A stretch of 64,000 nt of DNA from Clostridia bacterium (GCA_017466445.1 JAFTUC010000029.1:248001-312000), one strand, 5' to 3'. Positions 45,178 to 54,072 are shown, numbered from the stretch's first letter. Notes: generated by a model not told the origin, from the sequence alone. Program-made: numbers and translations.

Positions 45178-45976
45178 GGTCGGAGTCGCACCTCCTCTCG
45201 CATCCGACGTAGTCGGGCGAAAATACCCTTTCGGGATAGACGACCCTCGTAAGACAAAGCCCGTCGGGCGGAAGCGTAGCACCTGCTCTGCTTCTGTCTC
45301 GTGACTCTATAATGGTTGCTATCTCATCTTCCTTTATTCGTCCCTCTGAAAGCGCGATGAGCGTTCCGCACAGGATCCTTACCATATTATAGAGGAAGCC
45401 GTCTGCCGCGACCCTCATGATAACAAGATCTCCCTTTCGACGAACGTCGAAGTACTTTACAGTTCGCACCGTGCTTGTGACCGACGATCCCTGTGCCATA
45501 AACGATGCAAAATCATGCGTCCCGACAAATCCTTTTGCCGCCCTATCCATAGCCTCAACGTCGAGCGCCTTCGGATAATGATAAGCCTTACCGAAAAGGA
45601 AGGGATCGGAAAGCCTCGTATTCAAAACAGTATATTCGTATTCCTTATAGTCTACGTCATATCTTGGATGAAACGCATCGCCAACGTATCTGGCACTCCT
45701 TACAGAGATATCTCCCGGCAGAAATGCCGCCGCCGCGATCGGGATCTTATCCTCGGGAACGCTTCTTTCGCTGACATCATCCGCCGTGCAAAAGAACTGT
45801 CTTGCGTGTACTCCCGCGTCTGTACGGCTACATCCGCTGAGGCGGTATCTTTCTCCGAAAAGCTTTTCAAGAGACTCCTGAAGCGTTCCCTGGACCGTGC
45901 GGATATCTCTTCCGCTTTGTATCTGATATCCGTGATACGCCGTACCTACGTACGATATCTCAAAAAGTATCTTCAT
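45170..45976 (-). CDS. truA: tRNA pseudouridine(38-40) synthase TruA
   Basis: Converts uridines 38-40 of the tRNA anticodon stem-loop into pseudouridine. The 268-residue product has the catalytic Asp in GCSRTDAGVHARQF and family segments YVGTAYHGYQIQ and FLYNMVRILCGTLIALSEGR. It lies downstream of ecfT in the order ecfA1-ecfA2-ecfT-truA that is common in Bacillota, separated here by a 175-base intergenic region filled with local repeats. Confidence 0.96.
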   Translation of the reverse strand: MKILFEISYVGTAYHGYQIQSGRDIRTVQGTLQESLEKLFGERYRLSGCSRTDAGVHARQFFCTADDVSERSVPEDKIPIAAAAFLPGDISVRSARYVGDAFHPRYDVDYKEYEYTVLNTRLSDPFLFGKAYHYPKALDVEAMDRAAKGFVGTHDFASFMAQGSSVTSTVRTVKYFDVRRKGDLVIMRVAADGFLYNMVRILCGTLIALSEGRIKEDEIATIIESRDRSRAGATLPPDGLCLTRVVYPERVFSPDYVGCERRCDSDLE

Positions 45977-46010
45977 ATTGAACGCTCCTTTCTTTTTTGG
46001 TGGAAATTTT

Positions 46011-46060
46011 TTCTTGGGAAACCATTTGCAAAAATGGTTTTACCCCTTTCAAAACTTTTA
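46011..46060. repeat. Intergenic hairpin repeat (copy 2)
   Basis: Block TTCTTGGGAAACC...CCCCTTTCAAAACTTTTA. A nine-base-pair stem AAACCATTT (46019-46027) / AAATGGTTT (46032-46040) lies in its middle. Its ends match the repeat at 49705-49758 closely. It lies between ecfT and truA. Confidence 0.6.
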
Positions 46061-46102
46061 TTACGTTTTTGTTACCTGCACCTATCGTTACAAAGTTTTT
46101 GG

Positions 46103-46134
46103 AAAGGTCTCTGAAAACGTAAAGGTCTCTGAAA
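46103..46134. repeat. Short direct repeat in the ecfT-truA gap
   Basis: AAAGGTCTCTGAAA occurs at 46103-46116 and again at 46121-46134 (period 18). A related GGTCTC...GATCTCC stretch follows the hairpin at 54073. Confidence 0.6.
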
Positions 46135-46151
46135 GCGGCTTCCACAAAAAA

Positions 46152-46976
46152 TCAAAACGAATAACCGCCCGTATATTTGCTGATAAAGAAAATTCCGACA
46201 GCAAGCGCCAGGGAAAAAACAAGAGCAAGTATATCGCGCGCTTTGTATTTCAGGGTATTCATTGACGTACGCCCATTGTCGCCCGTATAACAGCGACATT
46301 CCATAGCGACCGCAAGCTCGTCCGCTCTTCTTATAAGCGAGGCGAAAAGCGGTATGAAGACAGGTACCAGAGCCTTTGCGCGCTTTACGAGCGATCCGTT
46401 AGAGAAATCGGCACCGCGCGAGCGCTGTGCGCTCATTATCTTGTCGGTCTCTTCGATAAGCGTAGGGATAAATCTAAGCGCTATCGTCATTATCATAGAG
46501 AAGGTATGAACCGGCACCTTTATCTTCTTAAGAGGAGAAAGAAGCTGCTCAAGACCGTCCGTAAGTGCTATCGGGGAGGTAGTATAGGAAAGAAGCACGT
46601 TCGTTCCGAGAACGAGCACGATTATCCTGACAGCGACGAGCAGGGCGTAGATTATGCCCTCCTTATATATTTTTATCTTCCAGAAGGAGAGCAGCGGCTT
46701 ACCCTCGCCCGTTTTCCAAAAAACGCTTATAACTGCGGTAAAGATTATAACGAAGATTATCGGCTTCAGCGCCTTGAAGACGACCTTCGGACTCAGTTTC
46801 GAGATAAAAACGAGAGCAAGCGAGAGAAGCGCCATCGTAAGAAGCGCCCAAAGATTCTGCGCAAGAAACACCGATACGATGAAGATGACCGTAAGGATCA
46901 GCTTCATTCGCGGATCTATTTTGTGAAGCAGGGTATCGCCCGGGAGATACTGCCCGAGAGTTACGTCCTTAAGCAT
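46152..46976 (-). CDS. ecfT: Energy-coupling factor transporter transmembrane protein EcfT
   Basis: Membrane scaffold of a group II ECF vitamin/metal importer; couples the two ATPases to interchangeable substrate-binding S proteins. The 274-residue product starts MLKDVTLGQYLPGDTLLHKI, typical of EcfT, and has about five to six transmembrane helices with the conserved cytoplasmic Arg-rich motifs MSAQRSRGADF and AVAMECRCYTG (ARG-type coupling motifs). ATG at 46976 overlaps the ecfA2 stop and has GGGAGGTGG upstream; a start at 47069 would extend into ecfA2. Confidence 0.93.
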   Translation of the reverse strand: MLKDVTLGQYLPGDTLLHKIDPRMKLILTVIFIVSVFLAQNLWALLTMALLSLALVFISKLSPKVVFKALKPIIFVIIFTAVISVFWKTGEGKPLLSFWKIKIYKEGIIYALLVAVRIIVLVLGTNVLLSYTTSPIALTDGLEQLLSPLKKIKVPVHTFSMIMTIALRFIPTLIEETDKIMSAQRSRGADFSNGSLVKRAKALVPVFIPLFASLIRRADELAVAMECRCYTGDNGRTSMNTLKYKARDILALVFSLALAVGIFFISKYTGGYSF

Positions 46977-47838
46977 CGGATCCACCTCCCGAGGCAGATC
47001 TGAGGATAGCGTCAAGCGCATCCTCGACAGTATATATGTCTCTGGGAAGGTCAAGTCCCTTTTTCGCAAGAAGGCGTGCGAGTCTCGTCATTCTCGGAAG
47101 CTCGAGTCCCACGCTTCGAAGCTCGTCCTCTCTTTCAAAGACCTCCTGCTTGCTTCCCTGCATCATGACCTTGCCGTTTTCAAACACCACGAGATCGTCG
47201 GCGTATTTTGCCATATCCTCCATAGAATGGCTGACTACGACGATCGTAGTTCCCGTCTCTTTTTTGTAGGCATCGAGACCGCCGAATATTTCGCGCCTCC
47301 CGATCGGGTCAAGACCGGATGCAGGCTCGTCGAGAACGAGTATTTCGGGGCGCATCGCGAGTATTCCGGCTATAGCGACCCTTCTCTTCTGCCCACCCGA
47401 GAGATCGAAGGGAGATTTTTCAAGTATCTCCTCATCTATGCCGACAAATTTTGACGCATAGAGAACTCTTTTTTCGACCTCCTCATCGGAAAGTCCCATA
47501 TTTTTCGGTCCGAAGGCGATATCCCTTCGAACGGTATCCTCAAAAAGCTGATATTCGGGATACTGAAAAACGAGTCCGACTCTGAAGCAGGCAGTGCTTC
47601 TCAGCTTTTTCGAGGAATATATATCATCGTCTCCGATAAATATCTTGCCGCCATGCGGCTTTACGAGTCCGTTCAGCATTTGAAGAAGAGTGGATTTTCC
47701 CGAGCCCGTATGCCCGATTATCCCCGTAAATCTCCCTTGACGAACGGAGAGCGAAACGTTATCGAGTGCCACCACCCTAAAGGGCGTGCCCTCGCCGTAG
47801 ATATAAGAGACCTTTTCTGCAGTAACTATATCCTTCAT
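46969..47838 (-). CDS. ecfA2: ECF transporter ATP-binding protein EcfA2
   Basis: ABC ATPase of the energy-coupling factor module. The 289-residue product has Walker A GHTGSGKST, the Q-loop region GLVFQYPEYQLFEDTV, signature LSGGQKRRVAIAG, and Walker B EILVLDEPASGLD. The VSYIYGEGTPF start and C-terminal extension are typical of EcfA2. The ATG at 47838 is chosen because the family begins here; a TTG at 47883 inside ecfA1 would add 15 non-conserved residues. The gene order ecfA1-ecfA2-ecfT is standard. Confidence 0.93.
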   Translation of the reverse strand: MKDIVTAEKVSYIYGEGTPFRVVALDNVSLSVRQGRFTGIIGHTGSGKSTLLQMLNGLVKPHGGKIFIGDDDIYSSKKLRSTACFRVGLVFQYPEYQLFEDTVRRDIAFGPKNMGLSDEEVEKRVLYASKFVGIDEEILEKSPFDLSGGQKRRVAIAGILAMRPEILVLDEPASGLDPIGRREIFGGLDAYKKETGTTIVVVSHSMEDMAKYADDLVVFENGKVMMQGSKQEVFEREDELRSVGLELPRMTRLARLLAKKGLDLPRDIYTVEDALDAILRSASGGGSDA

Positions 47839-47872
47839 TATTTTACCGTTTTCTTTCGATTTTGCTTTATCA

Positions 47873-48721
47873 TTATCTTCCAAGCGCCGCGATTATCTCA
47901 TCGGCACACCTTTCAACTCCGGTTATTCCCTTCGGGATATCAAATCCTCTTTCCGTGAGCATAGCGCAAAGCTGTGTCTCCTGCGGAGCCTCAAGTCCGA
48001 GCTCGGCTATGGTCCTAACGTCAGAGAAGACCTCCTCGGGCGTTCCCTGAAGGCGTATACCGACCTCGTCAAGCACTATTACGCGATCGGCGATCTCGGC
48101 CTCGTCCATATTGTGAGTTATATGAATGACCGTCTTTCCCTTTTCCTTATTGAGCCTTTGCATGACCTCGGTTATATCGGCTCTTCCCTGCGGATCGAGC
48201 ATCGAGGTCGACTCGTCGAATATTATGCATTCTCCGTCCATTGCGAGCACCCCTGCTATCGCGACCCTCTGCTTCTGACCGCCCGAGAGCTTATGCGGAG
48301 CGTGTCGCGCGTACTCGGACATTCCGACCGCGCAAAGCGCTTCATCGACCCGCCTTCTTATCTCGGAGCTCTCGACTCCGAGGTTTTCGGGACCGAAAGC
48401 AACGTCCTCCTCGACGATAGTCGCAAAGATCTGGTTATCGGGATTTTGAAACACCATACCGATCTTTTTTCTCACTTCAAGAAGAAGCGTATCGTCAACC
48501 TCTCCCGTTATATTTATTCCGTCTATAAATATCTCGCCGCTGTTTGGCGTGAGTATCATATTAAGAAGCTTTGCCAGAGTGGATTTTCCCGAGCCGTTAC
48601 GCCCGAGAATTGCAACGAATTCCCCTTTTTCGATATTAAGGCTGACGTTATCGAGAACTCTTTTCTGTTCCCCGTCCTCCTCATACGCAAAGCTTACGTT
48701 TTTTACTTCGATATATGACAT
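47873..48721 (-). CDS. ecfA1: ECF transporter ATP-binding protein EcfA1
   Basis: First ATPase of the ECF module, pairing with EcfA2. The 282-residue product has Walker A GRNGSGKST, MVFQNPDNQIFATIVEEDVA, signature LSGGQKQRVAIAG and Walker B CIIFDESTSMLD (Ser-Thr in place of the Pro-Thr/Ala found in EcfA2, as usual for EcfA1). AAAGG lies seven bases before the ATG. No S-component gene is seen in the window, so this is likely a shared group II module. Confidence 0.95.
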   Translation of the reverse strand: MSYIEVKNVSFAYEEDGEQKRVLDNVSLNIEKGEFVAILGRNGSGKSTLAKLLNMILTPNSGEIFIDGINITGEVDDTLLLEVRKKIGMVFQNPDNQIFATIVEEDVAFGPENLGVESSEIRRRVDEALCAVGMSEYARHAPHKLSGGQKQRVAIAGVLAMDGECIIFDESTSMLDPQGRADITEVMQRLNKEKGKTVIHITHNMDEAEIADRVIVLDEVGIRLQGTPEEVFSDVRTIAELGLEAPQETQLCAMLTERGFDIPKGITGVERCADEIIAALGR

Positions 48722-48821
48722 AAAACTACCTTTTAAAGACTTTTACAAAATTATATCGCGCCGTTTTCCAAGGCGGAAATCAAAGCAGGATAAAAAAGCG
48801 AAGCCCGACCGAATTTACGTA

Positions 48822-49697
48822 TTATTTGGACGCTATCCAACGCGCCGCCGCTCCGCAAGGAAGCGATACACCGAGCGCACTAACCGGAAGTCCGACCTCG
48901 TCCGCCTCGACAAATCCGCCGAATCGCTTTTGCACCGCAAGAGAAAGCACGCTTCCCATAGTCGATGCGGAAAGTCCGGTCGTATACGAGTTAACGAGCA
49001 CGAAAAGAGGCTTATCCGAAATAAGCTCGGAGCAGAGCTCGACAAATTCGTATATATTATCCTCAAGCTTCCAAAGCTCGCCGCTCGGTCCTCTTCCGTA
49101 AGAAGGAGGGTCCATTATTATCGCGTCATATTTATTTCCGCGTCGTATCTCACGCTCTACGAATTTACGGCAATCGTCGACGATATATCTGATAGGAGCG
49201 TCCGCGAGTCCCGAAAGAGCCGCGTTTTCCTTTGCCTGCTCGACCATTCCGCGCGAAGCGTCAACGTGACAGACAGACGCACCTGCCGCCGCCGCGGCAA
49301 CGGTCGCTCCTCCCGTATAAGCAAACAGATTGAGAAGCTTTATCCTCCGACCGCTGTTTTTTATAAGATCGTAGCTCCATTCCCAGTTGACCGCCTGCTC
49401 GGGAAAGATTCCCGTGTGCTTGAAACCGGTGGGTCGCACGACGAACTTAAGACCGAGCGAGTGATATTCGATCTGCCATTTCTCGGGCATTTTTGCGCCT
49501 TCATCCCACGCTCCGCCACCGCTTTTTGAACGGGTGTACCTTGCGTCTGATCTTTTCCAGAGCTTTTCGGAGGCGCAGCCCTTCCATATTACCTGAGGAT
49601 CGGGACGCACAAGACTGTATTTTCCCCATCTTTCGAGCCGTTTTCCGCTATCCGCATCAACGAGCTCGTAATCTTTCCATTTATCTGCTACAAACAT
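48822..49697 (-). CDS. Class I SAM-dependent methyltransferase (RlmI/RlmK-like 23S rRNA cytosine methyltransferase family)
   Basis: A 291-residue enzyme with the SAM-binding motif I LLNLFAYTGGATVAAAAAG, motif II CHVDASRG, and the catalytic motif DAIIMDPPSYGRGPSGELW, as in the RlmI/YccW group that methylates cytosine in 23S rRNA. It lacks the N-terminal PUA domain of E. coli RlmI. ATG at 49697 is used because the 17 codons upstream in frame lie in an intergenic repeat element. Substrate is an inference from family. Confidence 0.85.
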   Translation of the reverse strand: MFVADKWKDYELVDADSGKRLERWGKYSLVRPDPQVIWKGCASEKLWKRSDARYTRSKSGGGAWDEGAKMPEKWQIEYHSLGLKFVVRPTGFKHTGIFPEQAVNWEWSYDLIKNSGRRIKLLNLFAYTGGATVAAAAAGASVCHVDASRGMVEQAKENAALSGLADAPIRYIVDDCRKFVEREIRRGNKYDAIIMDPPSYGRGPSGELWKLEDNIYEFVELCSELISDKPLFVLVNSYTTGLSASTMGSVLSLAVQKRFGGFVEADEVGLPVSALGVSLPCGAAARWIASK

Positions 49698-49704
49698 TTT
49701 TCTT

Positions 49705-49765
49705 TTCTTGGGAAAACACTTAGAAAAGGCTTTCCCGAACCCTTTCAAAACTTTTTATCTCGGAG
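49705..49765. repeat. Intergenic hairpin repeat (copy 3)
   Basis: TTCTTGGGAAAA...CTTTCCCGAACCCTTTCAAAACTTTTTAT, matching the ends of the repeat at 46011-46060. GGGAAA (49711-49716) can pair with TTTCCC (49731-49736). A further degenerate inverted segment (AGAAGATTTTTGG...CTTCTCC) follows up to about 49815, ending close to ruvB. Confidence 0.6.
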
Positions 49766-49844
49766 AAGATTTTTGGAAAAAGCTTCTCCAAACCTCTTCA
49801 AAAGCTTCTTTATCTTAGGTAAGCTTTTTGAATCAGGGAAAAGA

Positions 49845-50906
49845 TCAGATCAAAGACGTCTGATTATCATTACCTCCGAAGGGTATACCGAGATGATCGT
49901 AAGCGAGGCTCGTTGCGCACCGACCTCTCGGCGTACGGCTGAGGAACCCGATCTGCATAAGATAAGGCTCGTAAACGTCCTCTATAGTGACCGCCTCCTC
50001 ACCGACGGTAGCGGCAAGTGTATCGAGTCCGACAGGACCTCCCCTGTAGACCTTTATGATCGTTTCAAGCATACGTCTGTCGACGTTGTCGAGACCGAGA
50101 TGATCGATCTCAAGAGCGTCGAGCGTTATCCTTGCTATCTTATCGCTTATTATACCGTCTCCCTTGATCTGAGCAAAATCGCGGGTCCTCTTAAGCAGTC
50201 TGTTTGCGATTCTCGGAGTTCCTCTCGAACAGGATGCTATCCTATACGCACCGCCTTTGTCTATCTCGTATCCGAGTATAGACGCGCTTCGAGATACTAT
50301 CGAGGAAAGCTCATCGGGAGTATAGAGCTCAAGCTTGAAGAGCACACCGAATCGGTCTCTCAGCGGAGTCGAGAGTTGACCCGCACGGGTCGTAGCTCCT
50401 ATAAGAGTGAAATGAGGAAGCTTCATTCTCATCGAGCGTGCGGACGGACCCTTTCCGAGCACGATATCGATCTCATAATCCTCCATTGCGGGATAGAGTA
50501 TCTCCTCTACCGATCTCTGAAGGCGGTGGATCTCATCGATAAAAAGAATATCGTTCTCACCGAGGTTTGTCAGCATAGCAACAAGATCGCCCGGCTTTTC
50601 GATTGCAGGACCCGAGGTCACGCGAATATTTACGTTCATCTCACTTGCAATTATTCCCGCAAGCGTGGTCTTTCCGAGTCCGGGAGGACCGTAAAGCAGG
50701 ACGTGATCGAGCATTTCCTTTCTTTCACGGGCTGCCGCGATATAGATCTTGAGATTTTCCTTGACCTTATCCTGACCGATATAATCATCGAGTCTTTTCG
50801 GTCTCAGCGATATCTCGGTATCGGCATCGTTTTCCGAATACTCTGCGTCGAGCATTCTGTTTTCAACTTCAAATTCCTCATCGGAATATTCGTAATCTAT
50901 AGCCAT
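49845..50906 (-). CDS. ruvB: Holliday junction branch migration ATPase RuvB
   Basis: Hexameric AAA+ motor that drives branch migration of Holliday junctions with RuvA. The 353-residue product has Walker [13 protein letters not shown], Walker [11 protein letters not shown], sensor motif LIGATTRAG and the winged-helix region [15 protein letters not shown]. An acidic N-terminal extension of about 25 residues precedes the [11 protein letters not shown] start of the domain. ATG at 50906 has GAAGGGAG upstream. Order ruvC-ruvA-ruvB on one transcript. Confidence 0.96.
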   Translation of the reverse strand: MAIDYEYSDEEFEVENRMLDAEYSENDADTEISLRPKRLDDYIGQDKVKENLKIYIAAARERKEMLDHVLLYGPPGLGKTTLAGIIASEMNVNIRVTSGPAIEKPGDLVAMLTNLGENDILFIDEIHRLQRSVEEILYPAMEDYEIDIVLGKGPSARSMRMKLPHFTLIGATTRAGQLSTPLRDRFGVLFKLELYTPDELSSIVSRSASILGYEIDKGGAYRIASCSRGTPRIANRLLKRTRDFAQIKGDGIISDKIARITLDALEIDHLGLDNVDRRMLETIIKVYRGGPVGLDTLAATVGEEAVTIEDVYEPYLMQIGFLSRTPRGRCATSLAYDHLGIPFGGNDNQTSLI

Positions 50907-50926
50907 ATTATTTTCTCCCTTCAAGA

Positions 50927-51532
50927 TCATTTCATAAGATTTCGCAGAGCGAGTCTTATAATATCCTCAGCATCAAGGCTCTTGTCGACCTTCTTGAGTG
51001 CATAGGATATTTCCGCCTTGGAATATCCGAGCACGGTAAGCGCCGATTCGACGTCGGCAAGCTTTGATCCGGGAATATTCGAGGATACATCGGAGATATC
51101 GGTCACCGCGCCGTCATCTCCCGAGATAGAAGCGACCTTATCCTTAAGCTCAAGCACTATTCTTGCCGCAGTCTTCGCTCCGACTCCCTGCGCCTTGGAT
51201 ATCTCCTTGGCGTTTTCCGATGATATTGCGGCGGCAAGTCTTTCGGGAGTCATTACCGAAAGTATCGCAAGCGCCGCTTTAGGACCGACACCGGAGACTC
51301 CGATAAGCATAGTGAAGGCGTGATGCTCCTCCTCGGTATAAAAGCCGAAGAGCTCCTGCGCGTCCTCGCGCACCGAAAAATAAGTATAGAGCTTGACCCT
51401 TGTACCGTCCTTACCGGCAAGCCTTGAAAGAGTATTTGCACTGACCGTAAGCTTATATCCGACACCCGCGCAGTCGATGACCGCAAAGGTCGGAGTGCAG
51501 AGCGCGAGCGCTCCCGAAACATAATAAAACAT
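50927..51532 (-). CDS. ruvA: Holliday junction DNA-binding protein RuvA
   Basis: Tetrameric protein that holds the four-way junction and recruits RuvB. The 201-residue product has the OB-fold N-domain ([17 protein letters not shown]), two helix-hairpin-helix motifs ([16 protein letters not shown] and [16 protein letters not shown]) and a C-terminal UBA-like domain that contacts RuvB. GGAG precedes the ATG. It lies 18 bases after ruvC. Confidence 0.96.
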   Translation of the reverse strand: MFYYVSGALALCTPTFAVIDCAGVGYKLTVSANTLSRLAGKDGTRVKLYTYFSVREDAQELFGFYTEEEHHAFTMLIGVSGVGPKAALAILSVMTPERLAAAISSENAKEISKAQGVGAKTAARIVLELKDKVASISGDDGAVTDISDVSSNIPGSKLADVESALTVLGYSKAEISYALKKVDKSLDAEDIIRLALRNLMK

Positions 51533-51550
51533 AGCTTATCTCCGATGAAT

Positions 51551-52051
51551 TTATTTTACGTTAAAGAAATCCCGTATTCCCGAGGCACTCGTGTGCGCGT
51601 GACAGATAGCGGCGGCAAGCGCATCGTTCGTATCGTCAAGCTTTGGCGATTTTTTAAGACCGAGTATAGTCTGCACCATCATAATGACCTGCTTTTTCTC
51701 GGCTCTGCCGTATCCTACGACCGCCTGCTTGATCTGCAAAGGGGTATATTCGTTGACCCTCAGCGAGTGCTCTGCGGCAGTAAGAAGGATCACTCCGCGC
51801 GCCTCCGCGACCGCTATCGCGGTAGTCGTGTTACTGTTGAAAAAGAGCTCTTCGACCGATATCTCGTCGGGAGAGAATTTTTCTATTATCTCGGAAAGGC
51901 TCTTGTGGATCGTTTTGAGGCGTTGCTCGACCGGTGTGTGTGCCGGAGTGGTTATAGCTCCGTAGGCAACCGTACGGAAGCGCGAATTTTTATATTCGAT
52001 AACTCCGTATCCGACGATAGCGATGCCCGGATCTATGCCGAGTATTATCAA
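51551..52051 (-). CDS. ruvC: Holliday junction resolvase RuvC
   Basis: Dimeric endonuclease that cuts Holliday junctions symmetrically. The 166-residue product has the metal-binding acidic residues in ILGIDPG (Asp), ISVEELFF (Glu) and DDTNDALAAAICHAH (Asp pair), plus the QIKQAVVGYGRAEK segment. The start is TTG at 52051, fixed by an AAAGGAGG site seven bases upstream. It is the first gene of the ruvCAB unit, under a consensus promoter. Confidence 0.95.
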   Translation of the reverse strand: MIILGIDPGIAIVGYGVIEYKNSRFRTVAYGAITTPAHTPVEQRLKTIHKSLSEIIEKFSPDEISVEELFFNSNTTTAIAVAEARGVILLTAAEHSLRVNEYTPLQIKQAVVGYGRAEKKQVIMMVQTILGLKKSPKLDDTNDALAAAICHAHTSASGIRDFFNVK

Positions 52052-52125
52052 AGCGGCGCCTCCTTTTTGTGTCTGTTTGCGGGCGTTTTATAATAAAAAG
52101 AATAAAACTCCACATTAATCGTTTT

Positions 52126-52154
52126 ATTATAGCACAACACAGTGCATATGTCAA
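52126..52154 (-). promoter_or_regulatory. Promoter of ruvCAB
   Basis: TTGACA (52154-52149), 17-base spacer, TATAAT (52131-52126), with TG extended -10, about 75 bases upstream of the ruvC start. Confidence 0.88.
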
Positions 52155-52226
52155 AGGTTTTTTGTAAATTTTTACTTTACGGTAACAATCGCGCCCTGCT
52201 ATTCTCAATATTTTTCCGCAAAGCTA

Positions 52227-52255
52227 TTGACAAAATACGCTCCGAGAGATATAAT
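52227..52255 (+). promoter_or_regulatory. Consensus promoter with no obvious gene directly downstream
   Basis: TTGACA (52227-52232), 17-base spacer, TATAAT (52250-52255). It points rightward into the region 52262-52375 and then antisense into the RNHCP gene. The first plus-strand gene is 540 bases away, beyond a terminator-like hairpin. Confidence 0.75.
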
Positions 52256-52261
52256 GTATGG

Positions 52262-52375
52262 TAATAAATTATGCCCTTAAGAGGACATGCTACGAAAAAT
52301 CGGGACATCGGGTAGAAAAGCAAAGCATCCCGAAAGAGTTCTTTGACATTTTCGGGATGCGTAGCCTTTCTTTTT
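52262..52375 (+). ncRNA. Putative small RNA (promoter plus terminator, no good reading frame)
   Basis: A consensus promoter predicts a start near 52262, and an 11-base-pair hairpin (52325-52335 with 52350-52360) followed by CCTTTCTTTTT would end the transcript near 52375, giving an RNA of about 110 bases. Inside, GCTAC (52291-52295) and GTAG can form a further stem. It does not match SRP RNA, 6S, tmRNA or a riboswitch class that I can recognise. An 18-codon frame starting ATG after AGAGGAC is possible but its spacing is poor. The hairpin could instead serve only the RNHCP gene on the other strand. Confidence 0.35.
52325..52360. terminator. Bidirectional terminator-like hairpin
   Basis: GCATCCCGAAA (52325-52335) pairs with TTTCGGGATGC (52350-52360). 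T-rich tracts follow on both strands (CCTTTCTTTTT on plus, TTTGCTTTT on minus). On the minus strand it lies 15 bases after the RNHCP stop codon. Confidence 0.8.
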
Positions 52376-52701
52376 CAGTGCATAGCGGTGAGTGCTATCA
52401 GCTTTTTTATGCTATCAGGCTGGATCTCGGCATCGTGCGCCGCTCTGTTTCTGTGGATCTCGCCGCATTTTTGGCAGCGATAGATTATTATATAGCCCTT
52501 TCTCGGATCGGTAACGGCAGATATCGGCTCCATAGGACCGCGGCACTCGTTGGCTCTGTCGCCCGGATTTATATCGACGTGTATCGACCAAAGGCAAAAC
52601 GGACAATGATCCCTCGAGCTCTTTTTGAGGGGCTCTACCTCTCTGCCGCAGTGCAGGCAGATAAATCCGCTGTCATTTTTCGAAAATCTTTTTACTTCCA
52701 T
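52375..52701 (-). CDS. RNHCP domain zinc-binding protein
   Basis: A 108-residue soluble protein of the RNHCP family. The family core is visible as DHCPFCLWSIHVD followed by PGDRANECRGPMEPI; further cysteine pairs are CLHC (N-terminal) and CQKCG (about residues 77-81), so two zinc ribbons are likely. Function is unknown in the family; nucleic-acid binding is plausible from the zinc ribbons. It has its own promoter (52734-52762), AAAGGA before the ATG and a hairpin terminator, so it is a single-gene transcript. Confidence 0.88.
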   Translation of the reverse strand: MEVKRFSKNDSGFICLHCGREVEPLKKSSRDHCPFCLWSIHVDINPGDRANECRGPMEPISAVTDPRKGYIIIYRCQKCGEIHRNRAAHDAEIQPDSIKKLIALTAMH

Positions 52702-52733
52702 AGTACGTTTCCTTTATATTTTCGTATAAGGGC

Positions 52734-52762
52734 ATTATACCATACAAAAACGCAAATTACAA
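52734..52762 (-). promoter_or_regulatory. Promoter of the RNHCP gene
   Basis: TTGTAA (52762-52757), 17-base spacer, TATAAT (52739-52734) with TGG extended -10, about 35 bases upstream of the ATG. Confidence 0.75.
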
Positions 52763-52794
52763 CAACTTTTTTAACAAACGATCGGAGACAAAGA

Positions 52795-54063
52795 ATGAAA
52801 TATCTTGAAATGTCCAAAGCCGAGCTTGAAACTGAGCTCGCAAGGGAAAAAGCGATATACGATAGCTTTCTCGCAAGAAAGCTGAAGTTAAATATGGCAA
52901 GAGGAAAGCCCGACGAGGATCAGCTCGACATATCCGTAAATATGTACTCGGGTGTTCCCTCCCCCATTTCCGAGGATGGGACCGACTGCCGTAACTACGG
53001 TCTTCTTGACGGTATCACCGAAGCAAAGAAGCTTTTTGCGGACATTCTCGAGGCTCCCGCCGAAAACGTTATCGTTTGCGGAAACTCAAGCTTAAATCTC
53101 ATGTTCGACACGGTCGCACGCTCGATGATATTCGGCTCCTACAAGGGCGCCACTCCCTGGATGAAGCAGGAAAGGATCAAGTTCCTCTGCCCTGTTCCCG
53201 GATACGACCGCCATTTCGCGATCACCGAGACCTTCGGCATCGAAATGATAAATATCCCCATGACTCCGGAGGGACCCGATATGGATCTCGTTGAAAGATA
53301 CGTTGAGAGCGATCCCGCCGTCAAGGGTATCTGGTGCGTTCCGAAATATTCGAATCCCGATGGATACACCTATTCGGACGAGACCGTCCGCCGCTTTGCA
53401 AGGCTCAGACCCGCCGCTGACGATTTCAGGATCTTCTGGGATAACGCCTACGTCGTTCACGATCTTTACGACGATGCAGACAAGCTTCTCAGCATCTATG
53501 ACGAGGCAAAGGCGGTCGGAAACGAAAACATCTTCATAATGTTCGCGTCGACCTCAAAGATAACCTTCCCCGGCTCGGGAATTTCTGCCATCGTTTCGGG
53601 TAAGGAGAACATTGATTTTATAAAATCGATCATGACCGTTCAGACGATCGGATACGACAAGATGAACATGCTCCGTCACGTGAACTTCCTCAGAAACATC
53701 GACGGCGTAAGAGCGCACATGAAGCGTCACGCCGATATACTGCGTCCCAAGTTTGAGACCGTTCTTACTGCATTCGAAAACGAGCTTTCCGATCTTCCCA
53801 ACACGAGCTGGACAAATCCGAAGGGCGGATATTTTATCACCCTTTACCTTGACAGCTTCTGCGCATCGCGCACCTTTGAGCTGTGCAAGAGTGCGGGAGT
53901 TACGCTCACAAACGCAGGTGCCACCTTCCCTTACGGAAAGGATCCCGAGGACAGAGTCCTTCGCATAGCGCCCACCTTCCCTCCCGTAGACGAGCTGAAG
54001 CTCGCGGTGTCCGTTCTCGTTTGCAGCGCCAAGATCGCAACTATAGAAAAGCTTCTTAAATAA
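52795..54063 (+). CDS. PLP-dependent aminotransferase (class I fold, aspartate aminotransferase-like)
   Basis: A 422-residue fold-type I aminotransferase. Conserved parts: NMARGKPDEDQLDIS near the N-terminus, GNSSLNLMFDT, CPVPGYDRHFAITE, WDNAYVVHDL (cofactor-ring Asp), the Schiff-base lysine in FASTSKITFPGSG, and the C-terminal RIAPTFPP with the substrate carboxylate-binding Arg. This is the group often named aspartate or putative aminotransferase in Clostridia (related to PF12897). The ATG at 52795 has GGAG seven bases upstream; a much longer upstream frame overlaps the RNHCP gene antisense and is not used. Exact amino donor unknown. Confidence 0.9.
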   Translation: MKYLEMSKAELETELAREKAIYDSFLARKLKLNMARGKPDEDQLDISVNMYSGVPSPISEDGTDCRNYGLLDGITEAKKLFADILEAPAENVIVCGNSSLNLMFDTVARSMIFGSYKGATPWMKQERIKFLCPVPGYDRHFAITETFGIEMINIPMTPEGPDMDLVERYVESDPAVKGIWCVPKYSNPDGYTYSDETVRRFARLRPAADDFRIFWDNAYVVHDLYDDADKLLSIYDEAKAVGNENIFIMFASTSKITFPGSGISAIVSGKENIDFIKSIMTVQTIGYDKMNMLRHVNFLRNIDGVRAHMKRHADILRPKFETVLTAFENELSDLPNTSWTNPKGGYFITLYLDSFCASRTFELCKSAGVTLTNAGATFPYGKDPEDRVLRIAPTFPPVDELKLAVSVLVCSAKIATIEKLLK

Positions 54064-54072
54064 AACGCTTAC

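Noticed and set aside
49698-49748. Upstream TTG start for the RlmI-like methyltransferase
   Set aside because: The 17 extra codons fall inside the intergenic hairpin repeat, which also occurs between other genes without being coding.
52258-54063. Extension of the aminotransferase by 179 codons at the N-terminus
   Set aside because: The extension is antisense to the RNHCP gene and lacks a ribosome binding site. The ATG at 52795 has GGAG and a normal family start.
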